Positions 28,201 through 40,526 of a stretch of DNA of 64,000 nucleotides are shown here, piece after piece. Origin of the DNA: Trileptium ribeirensis (taxonomy: Eukaryota; Nematoda; Enoplea; Enoplida; Thoracostomopsidae); contig JASANE010028745.1 of the NCBI GenBank assembly GCA_030248225.1, positions 1 to 64,000 of the forward strand, given 5' to 3'. The notes beneath the pieces were generated by a model. It worked only from the letters and a program-made list of their open reading frames with translations, was not told where the DNA came from and did not search any database. Each line of letters opens with the position of its first letter. Position 1 is the first letter of the stretch. Position numbers and translations under genes: made by a program.

Positions 28201-28645
28201 ACGTATTTTTACAATAGACCAACCATCGATGGGTCGATACGGCTGCTCCACAGGGAGTGACGTATCAGGACCTTTCGTGCGTTGTTTTCCCCACCTCTCG
28301 CGATCTTGCAAATTTACTATTCTAACCATGCAGGGGTGTCCGAAGTGTTTTCAAACTTAAATCATTACAGCTTTCTTTTGGTTCTCAAACGAAACATTTT
28401 ACTGAGGGCCGCGGCAGCACGCGCCCTATTCGTGCTTGCAAATGACTGCGGACCTTCGCCAGCAAGTCACAGACATGCAGAGGAGCGTATCATCAAAATA
28501 GGAAATGAGACGGAGTCAGCTGCAGCGTATAGTCGAGTCAAATATTAAGGCAACTCTTGTGCTCGCACCCGTTAGTCGAGCGACGACCCTGAGGAGGACT
28601 CAAAGCATTCGTGTTCCCCAAACTTTATGTGAAGGAAAACTTATA

Positions 28646-28694
28646 GGCGCGGACCCATAAACCGTTTAGACACGGTGGGTTTCAGTACCGCGCC
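28646..28694 (+). repeat. TTAGAC-family hairpin 3 (3' LTR)
   Basis: GGCGCGG/CCGCGCC outer stem, then ACCC/GGGT, then ACCGT-TTAGAC-ACGGT (28661-28676). Confidence 0.7.
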
Positions 28695-29190
28695 CTGTTT
28701 TCATGTCAAAATCATCAATTCAAGGAATCATCATAAGGCAGACAAAACTCGTGAGACGCGGCAGCGCATCCCTCTTTCGATAACGACCCGCGTTGTAACC
28801 TGACCCTGGCGCACGCAGAGTTGATAACAAACTTCCATTACAAGTAACCAGCAGCTGACGTCCGGCCTCAAGATAAAGTACGAGACGGAGTACAAAGTGA
28901 AAAGAGGTTAATGGCAGGAGAGTGTCCAACGGCCTGGAGCTTTTTAAAAGCGAAGTCAACAAACGGTCGGCGAGGAAAGTTCATTTCTGCACCCTGTCGG
29001 GCGGGTAAGGCAGTCCCCAGGATACAAAACGTAGGCGCAAGCTGAGCTGATTCTTAGGCGGGGCTTAATAAGTATTCACATCACCCAGCATTTATACTTG
29101 ATAAGGGTGCACTGCGTGGTACCCGCAAGTGTCGCCGTATGTAAATAAGTTGTATACGTTATAATTACATGAGTGCTTATGTATTGTGCG

Positions 29191-29196
29191 AATAAA
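29191..29196 (+). terminator. AATAAA poly(A) signal of the 3' LTR
   Basis: It is positioned like the AATAAA at 6040 and followed by a similar GT-rich stretch. Genomic RNA would end shortly after, near 29215. Confidence 0.45.
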
Positions 29197-29416
29197 ATGT
29201 TGGAGTGTTCGGTAAAGCTTTAGGCGATATGTTTCCCGTAATAGTCATCTGATAAGCGTCCATCGCGTCAGGCAAACGGAGTTTCAAAGTTATAAAAGGA
29301 AACAATTATTTCAGTGGTCTTACAAACCAAATCAGGCTTTACCCATTAAGAAATCGGTAATAGCCTCGGATCCAAACAAGAAAATTCACCACCATTTAAG
29401 ATCAAGGATTCAAGTA

Positions 29417-29693
29417 GGATTGAGGGAAAGGCGAGTCAGCCTTATTACCTGTGAGCAGGGCTAGGGGTTGACTGTCCCTCGGGGGACCTGCGTACCACTA
29501 GATACGTGGGCCAAAATATGGGCCAGGCCGAACACCCTGGTTAGACCGCCGGCAGCCTGCTAAGCTAAGCGGTTCCCCTAGGTGATCGCATAGATCACCG
29601 GGGAGTCGTAGAAGCCGGGGTTGTCCGGGCACCACACGAATAAAAATGGTGGTGCAGCTGGGATCCCTTAGGGCCAGAACTGGTCCTAGTACA
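29417..29693 (+). repeat. U5 structured block, single copy (3' LTR)
   Basis: This is the counterpart of the two blocks at 6491 and 6851. It forms the end of the element, and host-like AT-rich DNA starts immediately after it. Confidence 0.65.
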
Positions 29694-30460
29694 AAAGCAC
29701 ATTGACATGTACAGGGCTCTTACAGTACCGTGACGCCAATTCCGAAAAAACCTTCTCGGTTTGTTAAATGCTTGATACTTCCATAGTATAAACTTCGTTC
29801 TATAATATTTCGTCCCAAACTACATTTTGATCTATATTCCAGTTTTATAATTGGTAACAGATCTTAACCAAAAAAATTCTCCTAAACTGTAATGAGTACA
29901 ATTACAAGATATGACGCCACCGTGTCTCCTCGGGACCCACAGCGGATGACGGGCAGGTTGGGCGCTGTTGTACATAAAAATTGTCTCACAGCAATTTTAT
30001 CAGGACCCTGTATTTGTTTCGTGTTTTATTATATTACGAGCTCACACATTCGACATCCTTGTAATATATTTAATGTCATATACATCTTAACATGTGTTCA
30101 CTGTCTGATACAACATGTGGGCGAGGCCGGTCGGATGTTAAAAATAATATTATAGAACATTTTTGGCTATTGGAAAGGAGTCTAATCTTAAACGTGTAAA
30201 CATCCGTAAACATTTCAATGAATGTATGTGATACACCTTTAAAGTTAAAATTCTGCAAAAACAGCACAGCGATAATATCACCGAAAGTAAACGTGAACGT
30301 GGCGATTTCTGAATAAAACTCATTAAAGCAAATTTCGCTATGGTTTAATTGAAAAACAATATCCATATGCAGTAATTTTACTACTTTGGTAGTAAACAGG
30401 AAAGGTGTCGGAGTAGGTATCAACTTCTTAAAACTGTTCCAAAAAACCCGATGCTTAATG
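29694..30460. other. Intergenic DNA right of the giant element
   Basis: AT-rich sequence with no recognisable gene or repeat. Confidence 0.5.
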
Positions 30461-30964
30461 CGGCGTTCACGTTATAATGTCCCCAACGTTTGGAACCTAC
30501 GTACACCACACAGTGTCAGGCACACTGTTGACAACAGGGTGTCTTAGACACCTCATGTTTTTAATAAATTTTTTCAAAGGTAGCTAGTTACGCGTATTAC
30601 ACCTTCTCGACAGTGTTTCGTTCACACCGCGTCTTTTGGCAGATTTACTGACAGTGTTCGGGATTATTTGAGCAATGTTCGTATGGGCTAGATACAAATA
30701 TCGTAAATTTTGAAAAAACTACACAGGACGGTTGACTAAAAAATCGCATTAGCTATAGACGTTGTCCGTTATAGTTAATGCGCGCCAAATTGGTAGCTAA
30801 GGGTGTGTACGACACTGTCTAGAAGAAATGTAGTAGCTAGTGGTGTGTGGTACACCCTCGGCAATTGATTTACAGTATGGGTGTCACCCTGACTGTCTAT
30901 ATGGTACGGTCACGACTACAGGGGGCGCAAAAGTTCAAAACAGCTGGGTATAACGTGAACGCCG
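30461..30964. mobile_element. MITE-like element with perfect 16-bp terminal inverted repeats
   Basis: CGGCGTTCACGTTATA at 30461-30476 is the exact inverse of 30949-30964. The 504-bp body has further internal inverted motifs (GTGTC/GACAC types) and no coding capacity. No clear target-site duplication is visible, so the family is undetermined. Confidence 0.7.
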
Positions 30965-32548
30965 TATAATAATGTTAACGTTTATCACAATGATAACATA
31001 AGTATTGGTGAAAGTACTCAGAGATATATCGCAATCTAGCGCCTAAAATTGAAGAAATCGACTAGATTTTCAAAAAATATATTTTAATATCAATGCAAGC
31101 TTTGTGTTAAAGTACGATTATGTTATGCTTTTTAGAGCCTACCTGTATGATACAGCTTCACAATACCAAAAAACGTTTAGCAGTCATGGAATATATGTAA
31201 TAACGGGACGCAGTTGCATGGCGCAACTTCCTAATACCGTGCTCATACGACCGGGCTATCATAACCTCAAGGGTGCACCAGAATTTTTGCAGTTTTAGCA
31301 ATTTATTATGAAACTTTCCTTGGTCAGAAACAAGTCGCTATGAAGTTTAGCAGGCCGCAGGGGCGCTTCACGAGGTGTGTTCGAACCAAGCCGGATTCGT
31401 TGCCCACGCGTCTAGTATGTGATATGATTGCTGACGTCCCACATAGAGGCTGACACCTGCTCACAAGCCATACTGCCATGCCACTGTTCCCTATTTCGAT
31501 ATCTCTTGGAAGTTGATTGAGTGTATAGTACGAATTGATATGAGCATGTGTGACCTAGGCATGTAAAGCCGTAATGTTGTACCTACTTGATATTTATCTC
31601 CACCTTGCTCTCTTTGGGGCACTAATTCGAGCAGCTAAGGTTAGACCAATGTGGCCCCACAGAGTTCCGACGATCCATGAAAATTTAGTCGCACTTGGTA
31701 TCTCATGAGGTCAAATTGTGGTCAGCTGAAACCAAAGTGCCTCTTATGTCGCTGTAATTTAATTTAATATTCGACTCCTATTGATGTTTGCATAATTTTT
31801 CACGAGTGTGTTAATTTTGAGTTCATATAAAACTTTTCCTCACTCTCCTTTTCGTTGTTTGAAATTAATGGCACACGCGAGAGCTTGGGATCTGCTATCC
31901 TCACACCCTGGCCTTGGGCGCTGGTCAATTGGACCGGACAAACCATTTAGAACATATAACCGCTGCCAGAACCGAACAGTAGATAACGAGGCGTGAGTTT
32001 TTTTAGTAAAATATACACAAGGATTAGTGGCACTAAACAGGATACGCCATAGAAAGTAAAATGCGATCAACAATAAGGCAATGCAAAGATATGACACTTT
32101 AGCAAGTCACCTAAGAGTGGTCAAGCTGCCTCGCTACCGGGGACCGGAATAAATCGACTATGCAGCGATATTGGGCTAGTGGTAAGCTTTTTCGAGGAAT
32201 CAAGTCCCCGACGTCGAAATCAGCTATTACACCGGGAAAAATAACATAGGTCGAGTCTCACCCAATTTACATGTTTTACCATTCCCATGAGGGATCGATG
32301 CTAAAACGTGATGACGCTGCTAACGAGAACAAGAGGTCCACAGCTGAACGCAGCGATGTCGGATGGACAAGATGCGTGCTAAATTTAAAATAAGGACATA
32401 TATAATACCTATCAAATTATGAATAAAACACAAAGATTATGTATGAGCATAGCAGTAGTCTACAGTGTATGATACTACATAGGATAGCGCACTGTTCACA
32501 AAACACTGATAATGAAAGTTTCTTCTCTAAATTATCCTAGAATTCAGG
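30965..32548. other. Intergenic region
   Basis: No gene or repeat that I can support. Short open frames look random. Confidence 0.4.
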
Positions 32549-33231
32549 CTAACTGTTGACATTATCCTGAGCTAGCAACCGAACCAACTCGAATGCTCGA
32601 TTCTCAAATACTCGACCAGTAATGTATGAGCTATAGTTTCCTTGTTGCCGGGAGGCTATGTAACTTGTACGTTGGAGCAGGTGGGGTACTCCCGATTTAA
32701 ATTGTTTATCCAATTTAACGCGAGCATCCGATACGTAATGCTTGACGCCATACCACACTACATTGTTTGACGAATCGTATGTTGGTACTGTGCGATTGAA
32801 CTGAATGCGCTCCGCAGCATGGAAATCAAAAGACAGTATGAGGACCAGCGTGACTAGGATAGCACCGCTTCATACTGTCAATCTACGCTCTGGAGAATCT
32901 TCTTTCATACGGTTGCTGCTTTGTTCCGCACGCTTGGCATTAGAATTACTCTTAGTTAATAGTAGGCCTAACATTCAAACAAAGATCGCGCAAGACCAAG
33001 CTTAAGCCTACGTTTGGGCAAGCTAAATTCGTTTAAACTTCCTTGCTCCGAACCAGTGTGCTACATATCACTTACTGAGTGACCATGAGACAACACTGAC
33101 CTAGTTTCCATCGATCTCATATTTAACTCGGTGTTTAAATATCGACTTATTCGACAGCCTTCATCTCGACGCCAAGCGTAGACATGCGTCCTCGCCTGTT
33201 TCAGATCGTATTGCAATTTTTGTTCGGTCAT
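32549..33231 (-). pseudogene. Possible two-exon type II membrane protein gene or relic
   Basis: On the minus strand an ATG at 33231 opens 52 codons (MTEQKLQYDLKQ...) that end at a good donor, TCA|GTAAGT, at 33076. After about 118 bases an acceptor-like aactaag would resume in phase at about 32956 and run to TAG near 32546. The second part has a hydrophobic stretch (AILVTLVLILSF) typical of a signal anchor, followed by about 80 polar residues. An in-frame TGA at 32872-32870 interrupts it just before the hydrophobic stretch. I do not recognise the protein. It may be a decayed gene, or chance. Confidence 0.25.
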
Positions 33232-35446
33232 AGCACTTCTCCGTCCTATTCGTTTCTAATCCACTTCCCCATTACGTTGGGTTGGACAGTAAACTTAAGG
33301 AAATTTGATGGTTTCGCGTCTCTATTTACTGAGATAGAAAAAGTCTTATAAATTGTCGTCATCGGTCGGTATCCCAGAGATGGGGACTATAAGTTTTCTC
33401 CCTGGCGACGCCGGTCGATGAGCGCCAAATAGTTTTCGCAATCACTCTTCTACCCTGACGAGACGAGTTGGCCTGAATTTCGCTGACTGACGGATATGTT
33501 GGATGGCTCCAAAATTTCCAACCATATCTTTTTGTCAAGTATTGTCAAATCTGGGGCAACACTCGCGTTCTAGCAGTTCTTTCAGCTCTCGGATATCCTG
33601 GGAGAGGCGTTCGGCACTCCCTTTTTCTGTTTTTCCAAGTTCACGGAACCCTGAGCATCCCTTATAGGAGAACAACAATTTTACCTTATTTCGATAGTTG
33701 AGTTACGCTTGTCCGGTTAGTCCCATAAGCTAGTACTTACTTGAATTCTAGTAACTTCTAGATTTTGCGACCGAAGCACTTTCGATGCCGGATACTCAAG
33801 TTGAAATTCCATCTTCACACCTACCGAGCCGTTGGACGATAACACGGCGCGAATGGTAACTTTTTAGATGCCGGGGTTTAACATTGGTCCTATTTAAGTT
33901 ATTTATAATATCATACTTCCGATCCTGAGAAGCTTAGTTCATGGCTATCGTGCCCTACGATCGAACATGCAACCATTACAAGAAACTTAGATCAAACCTG
34001 ATAAATTCTCGCTATTAATCTCCTAAGAATCGAGACTCCTACTTCAATTTTCACTTCGTTATATATTTTCATATAGATATCGACCTGTGTATTTTTGGTC
34101 GCTGAGGCTGAGCTTGAGCCCCAGTGAATTTTGGGCCTAATTAGCCCTGGAGTTATTAGTAACTAAGCCTAAGAAAAGTTGTACTGGAACAGGTCGCGAT
34201 TATAGTAGACTTGGCTAATCCCGTCACTTCTTATTTCTAGGATGAATTTGCTGCGTTTATTGTCGACACACGTTAAAACAAAAAACGTCATCATATCAAT
34301 AGGCTAAAGATTTATTATGCTGCTAAATTGCATAACGTTTTATTCAATACGGCATTAGTAACGTGGCTTTTTCAGTCCTTTTACTTAAGGCTTAAAAAGT
34401 ACTAAGCTGTTTTGTATAGATCGCTATTTTTGCTGCCCAAAAACTTGCCCAAATCATGTGTTTTTCCAGAAAAATTAACATGCTTAAGTAGCTACGGTCT
34501 CAAAATTACTTTTATCCTAAAATCGTGGGTATAACTGTCGAAATGCAGGCGCACAAGTCTAAAATTTGTCGGTGTTTGAAATTTCTAACATTTCGGGTAA
34601 TGCCATCACTTTCTCGGGTAATCCCGTCAGTTTTGGCTAATCCCGTTAGTATGTTTAATACAACAATACTGTTACAATTTATTTCACTATGGTTTAATAT
34701 ACTTGATATTTTGCATTCTCAAGTTATTATAACGCACTATATTAGAAAATATAGGAAAAGAAGCAGTGAATTTCGATGAACTTGATATGACATCCTATGG
34801 CTACTGATCTGTTGTAAGCATATCTATTTTGACTTAGATTGCACAACTTGAGGCAATAGCCAGTGTCCTTCCTATAAACATAGATTCAACCTAGGAATGG
34901 TATTAGTATTAAATAAGTACTGAGTTTTACGTTAAGATTCAATTTGGTTAGGGAATTTTTCAGGGGCGTATTATGTCGTAGCATTGGTCGTCTTTTACAA
35001 TAATGCCAGCGACAACTTGCTTATCAGTTGTAGATAATTCCTGAAAAATAGGTGAATAAAACGTGTCTACCGCAAACCAATTTTGGCCTATGCCCCTTGA
35101 ACTTTTGAAGAGTAGGCTAAAGGAAAGCAACACTAATTGATTGGAGATATTGTATATTCCGGGTAAATTTTGTCAAACGCTCGAATCGTACCTAAGGTGC
35201 GGTCGGTCTTTTTCGGATCTTGAGTAAACGCGATTGATACCTAACTGAGATTTCCCTACCTAAAATGCTGCGTTTGTAATTCGCAGCGTGCATTGCGTAA
35301 CCTGAGTAAAATTAAGATTTAGCTCATTAACAACCTTATATTGCGAGTGGAAGAATGTTACTATGTTAACTACATTTCCTGGCTCCTCGCTTCCGTGGGA
35401 GATCTCACGACCATTTAATGTGTAAGCTAGCAACGGTGAATACTGC
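33232..35446. other. Intergenic region
   Basis: No gene is recognised. A short degenerate repeat around ggtaatcccgtcag occurs three times at about 34585-34650 and once near 34215. Confidence 0.4.
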
Positions 35447-35808
35447 TTCACGAAACTAGTCACTCATGTAAAGTTAAAGTACTTATTTACATGTGTGGTG
35501 AGAGTGCACTAGTTCGTAAGCCGCGTTCCAATCATTCTGATATTGCAATTTTTGTGTAGCCTGGGGGTATCCCTATGCGAATAGCTAAAGCTATGATGCG
35601 CTAGGTTAAAGGAAACAGTAAACCCACTTCATGAAACTAGTCACTCATGTAAAGTTAAAATACTTATTTACATGTATGGTGAGAGTGTACTCGTTCGTAA
35701 GCCACGTTCCAATCATTCTGATATTGCAATTTTTGTGTAGCCTGGAAGTATCCCCATGCGAATAGCTAAAGCTATGATGCGCTAGGTTAAAGGACCCAGT
35801 AAACCCAA
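35447..35808. repeat. 181-bp tandem duplication
   Basis: A unit containing actagtcactcatgtaaag and ending ggttaaagg..cagtaaaccca is present twice, head to tail, offset 181 bases, with few differences. Confidence 0.85.
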
Positions 35809-36530
35809 GTAATTGAGTTGTCGCTGTGATGTACAATATTTGATGTATAGTCAAGGAACTAATGCCCAAAGTAAGACATGATTTGACCGGAAAGTATTTC
35901 CCCGAGCGGAACATCTTTTTAATGTGGTGCCCTATCCGATCCTACATTAATAGTTGCCGTGTGACACGAATGCCATTTCTAATATGCACTGCACTGCAGA
36001 AGATAGTTTTTTGCTAAATGACACTTTTGCTATAATACCTTTGCAGAATTGATCCTACCGGGAATATCTTGCATTAATACCTAACGTGTTTTTTATAGTA
36101 GCCTTCATCGTTAAATTCCAATCTCACTATTGCAGATTAGTAGATGCGTAAAGATGCATATGCTAGACAGGAGGGGCTTACCTGTCCTTATCACGTTTGG
36201 TACGTTCGTACCATAGAATATGCTGGAAGTTGGATTATAGGTGGGACAAAGTTATACCACTTTCCACGTCCCCATGCTCGATGGGTTTTATTCTTGCACT
36301 CAATTTACCGATTCCCTACGAAACTGCAACTCTTATACTATGCCGCAATGCTCGTAGGGGAATTCCGCCGAACTTTAGTAGCAAACTTATGTTTAGACAA
36401 GGCTGTCTCAAATTAGCCTCCTTTTGGGGCGTTTTGTGTCAAGTTTGTTGTCTGATTTTCCCGATAATATCATTTAGAGAACCAAAACTAATAAACTGCG
36501 TAAATAGTGTTGTCTTATGCCTATCAAAAA

Positions 36531-37029
36531 CCTAGTATGTGAGTAAACTTAAGGTGACCCCCCGCCAGCCATCCTATTATGTCATTTCCGATATCGAATC
36601 GCAAACCCTTGTTATGGAAAACAGGCTTAATTTCATTCGGTTCTTCGCTAACCGATAGTTAGCAAAATAAAATTCAAGTGCTAGAAATTTGACCTTGTGT
36701 TCGAACAGAATTACAACGATTTCAGTTTGAAGAAATGAAGTTCCCTAGTGCATAATCATTTAAATTTGGATTATGCAGCGTTCGCGAACAAATTTAATGC
36801 AAAAGTGACGTCATAATGAAATCGGCAAATTTCCGTTCTCGAAGTTTTGGGTAATTTTACTTCAATTTTCGTGAACAGAAATTGGTTAGATTTCAATCGC
36901 GAGTGCTGTTTTAGGGAACTGTTTTACACTGAATTTCAATTGACCCAAAAGCGTTCCGTAACAAAATTTTATCTAAAAATACAAAATAGGATGGTTGGCG
37001 GGGTCACTTTAAGTTTACTCGCGCATAGG
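36531..37029. mobile_element. MITE-like element with about 45-bp imperfect inverted termini
   Basis: Positions 36531-36579 are the near-exact inverse of 36985-37029, with core gagtaaacttaaggtgac. The body of about 500 bp has no credible ORF. Right of it, a diverged partial repeat of the 37020-37110 sequence (gaggggcgttcct...) recurs at 37210-37290, and 37088-37104 is a perfect ATGTCCC-gtg-GGGACAT hairpin. Confidence 0.65.
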
Positions 37030-37299
37030 AGGGGCGTTCCTCCGATCGCAAATACTAGGGACACGAGGGTCCAAATTTGATCTAAAAATGGTATGTCCCG
37101 TGGGGACATTTTGTGTTATATTTATGAATGTATTTTCTGGTGGTTATAAATAATTTCCCGGAAGTAATGACCTATCTGCATAGTCCAGCCGTTGGGCTAT
37201 CCAAGGACCCCGGAGGGGCATTCCTTCGACATAAACGAATTAGCTATGAGCTCTCAAACTTGATCCAAAATATCTGTTTTGTAGTGTTATTTTCGAATC

Positions 37300-39057
37300 G
37301 TTTATGCGACTTTAAGGCTTCGATGGATTTTAGAGACTTTTAGGGCAGGCCGATTCCCATTCAATGTTAAAAGTCTATGGGGCATTTGTCGTAGTACCCT
37401 TGGGTCAAGCACAAGCCTACTCCAAAGTCGTAACAGAATTCGTTTTTTAATATTTATAGCGTTCTACTCTACTACGTTTCAGCTCTAGCCTAAAGACTGC
37501 TAACCTACCTATAGCATCCTACGAGTCACGGTCTACGATGAACAAGTCGGGCCCGAAAATTCAGACCCCAGTCTTTCCCGATTTTGCTTCCCTCTCATCT
37601 TCGTCTTCCCATCCCTTTTCCTCTCATTTCGTTGCGTCGCTGTTTGTGTGTATATGTATTGTGCAGTGCAATTCTCATTGCACACGACAATCCCAAACGC
37701 TCGTATTTTTGATATTTCACAAAACCGTATAAAAGTGGGAGCGTGTGCTATAGGTTATGTTTTGTCCCCAATTTGACAGTTTGGATCTATTTACGTCCCA
37801 ATGCGATGTTTGTGACTTCCAGCGTTGGTGTGATCGCCATTTTATTACTTTCCGGTCTATGATTTCCTACCAGACGAATCCTAATTACTTACGCGATGCT
37901 AAAGGTACTACCGGGCATGTCACGTCATGAAACAACAATGAAACTCGAACTATTTTTCGATGCTAGGAGCGCCGTGTTTGAATTTGAGCATTCTCCCTAA
38001 TAAATACTATAACTTCCGGCAGCTGAACTATACCTACGACCTTTTGCGATTAGACCTAGTCATAGGCTATCAAACATGCGATTGCATGCACTACCAGATG
38101 GTCATAAGAATTTGAGTAGCCCTGGATAAATTTGACATCCTAGAAAGTTCTGAACACACAGTCTGACAAATGATATAATCAGAACATTGCGTGCTCGATC
38201 TGTTCCGTGTTGTACACAAAGGTATGTCCAAAGTGTTGTAATAATGCCTATGGTGCTCTTCGTGGGTCTTTTCCCATGTGAATTTGATTTCCTGCAAATG
38301 CATCCATGGTCCTATGAGAAAAGTGGGGGGGGGGGGTGATACGATTGTGAAAAGCTCACTGTCGCTTAGGGGGCTACAGTGCAGCTTGACTAGGTCCCAT
38401 TTACAAATGGAGGGATTATGGACGGACCTTGAGAGCATTTGAAGATCACGATATCCGCAAATCTCAAATCCTGCAAAATTTACAAATCTCCATTATACAT
38501 TGTATAACGTAGCTATAACGATATTACATGAACATGGTGTGATTTAGGGTAAGGGTCGATACGATTAACCTATTCTTTGGTAGGTATCACGATCAGTTAT
38601 TTTATTCAAACTAAGTCAAGCATGGAACTGATGTTCGAGGATCCGATAACTAGGCACGATAAAACATAACCATATTAATGCATGAAATCAATGATACAAA
38701 TGCGAGTTATCATACAAATAACCAGAAACATCGGTCAAACGAGTAGTGAAACAAAAATAGCGTCACGTAAAACCAGCAAGTTGCGCGATTAAAACACGTT
38801 CCCGATACACTTAGGTTTACTTGATCCTGGAAATTTTCACAGTGGCGCTGACCACGGGACATGCCTCGGCTCGTGAACCGGGCTTTGATTCCCTTAATTT
38901 CTTAACTCAGCTTAACAATAACATTTCCACACTTCCTCCCTGGAGCGTTATTGGGCCCGAAAAGGCCCGCGCTTCTCTACCAAAGAACATAACATAATCA
39001 GCTCGCCCCGAGCGCTGTCAGAGCGCCGAACTCCAAATTTTACAATAGTTCTGTTAC
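37300..39057. other. Intergenic region
   Basis: No gene is recognised. A 12-G run lies at 38325-38336. Confidence 0.4.
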
Positions 39058-39926
39058 CTCAGCAAGTTCTCCTGGCTATACCGGTCCATGTGAGCCGAAC
39101 AATTTAACAAGGGTTTTGGCCACTCCCAGAGCTAGAATCCGATAAATTCATCTTCTCTCGAGCCTAATCCCTCACGAATAAATTTCACTAGGTCAGCAAA
39201 TCCATAATGCTGTATACTGACCAGCTGGCTTCTTATCCATTGCCTAAGAAGTGAAACGTGGTCAACTAGATATTTTGAGGTCACCACCATTATATGCCCT
39301 TTGGCTACGCACTTGCTATTCTGGTTGCGTTCACGTCGGTTTATAACGATTCGTTGCTTCAATGGTGGGTCGTAAGTTCCTTCGTTTGTACGGTCTCCGT
39401 ACATGACCGATTCTCTTGCGCTGGTTGCACAGGGAAGAGACAATAGCCTCGCCTTTTTGTGCTATTTAGACTGGTGCTATCCTAACCTTGGGAGGCCTCA
39501 AAATTTCTCCCTCAATAGATCGCTCCAAATTTTTCATCTCGTCCCTATGTTACATTGTTTTACGTTTGTGTTGTTTTACAATTAGCTTAGCCACTGCGAA
39601 GTACTATAGTTAAGCTTTTGTAATCCCCAGTAGATTTTATACGTCGGAATTTAGTTATTAGACAGCAAATTTGTTCGTCTTTGCTGTTCGTCTTTTGGCG
39701 AACGGGGAGAAACCTCCCATTCCCGGACGATCGTAAATTTAATCCAACACAATTATAAGAGTGTCGCAAAAGAATTTCCGATATGGTTGAAGTCCGTGTA
39801 AGTCTAGAAACATTGCTAATATTGTTACGCTCGAATGTTGTTACATGCACTCACAGGTATATAACAGCAATCGAATGTCGTTACGAACACTCTTAACCAT
39901 ACATGCTCAAGTTCCGAGGTTTCAGG
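39058..39926. repeat. Direct repeat, copy A
   Basis: About 870 bases from ctcagcaagttc to gaggtttcagg recur at 40527-41974 with only scattered changes. Minus-strand open frames in both copies are similar simply because the whole repeat is. Confidence 0.8.
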
Positions 39927-40526
39927 AGTGAATTTTTTAACAGTGGAAAAGCTCAGGGAAAAACTTCTGAACACTAACTCAGCTCAATAATCTTGAAAAG
40001 TTAGATCCCTAACATCCGAGTGATTTTAGTTTATGTTCTACCTATGATCACAGGGAACCAGAGATATTTCGCCCAAAAGTTTTTTTACTTATAATTCGCA
40101 CAAGAATCTCCGATCGTATGTCGCTAATTCCAGAGCTTAGATGGTGTAACAGCTCTCACGCGAAAGGGAATGTCTTACGGCGGACAGAGAAATCATCTTA
40201 AGAGCATCTAATTAATAGTCAAACTCACAAATTTTATGATTATTATCGGCGAACGGCCTACCTACATACACCTAACCTTGAGGAAATTAAATCACCTTCA
40301 ACTCTCTAATTCTCCCATCCAAACTTCCACCTTTGATCCCTGCGGGTAGCAGCAGCTCATACCCCGTCACGTGGCACTAGGCGCCAACGTGGATTCCTAG
40401 GCGCATCCGTCGATAGGCAGTTCTTCACGAAAACATAAAACTATACAGTCTTAAACTAGCTATTATAAACACAAAGCCAGTCTTGGTATCCCGGAAAATA
40501 GCGTGGGAGGGGGGCGAAGTTTTTTG

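Larger units (their letters stand above)
21857..29693 (+). repeat. 3' LTR
   Basis: This is the second copy of the long direct repeat. The right end is fixed where homology with the 5' copy stops (...CTAGTACA). For the left end, TGTAC at 21857 is the perfect inverse of the terminal GTACA, which suits a TG...CA LTR; a start nearer the purine tract at about 21780 is the alternative. U3 runs to about 27.12 kb and contains both NADAR genes, R to about 29.21 kb, and U5 to the end. The length of nearly 8 kb is extreme for an LTR; giant Ty3/Gypsy elements such as plant Ogre and planarian Burro are the nearest known comparison. Confidence 0.7.

Noticed and set aside
1..29693. Two independent elements in tandem instead of LTRs
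   Set aside because: Not excluded, but the repeats sit exactly outside gag-pol, share one terminal sequence and carry matching TATA and AATAAA positions, so LTRs are simpler.
32870..32872. TGA as a selenocysteine codon in the minus-strand candidate
   Set aside because: No supporting structure or homologue; a nonsense mutation or chance is simpler.
38325..38336. 12-G run as a regulatory G-quadruplex
   Set aside because: A lone homopolymer without further G tracts; probably slippage.
39132..39443. Minus-strand open frame conserved between the two direct repeats (also 40601-40978)
   Set aside because: The whole repeat is conserved to the same degree, so similarity is no evidence for coding, and no family is recognised.
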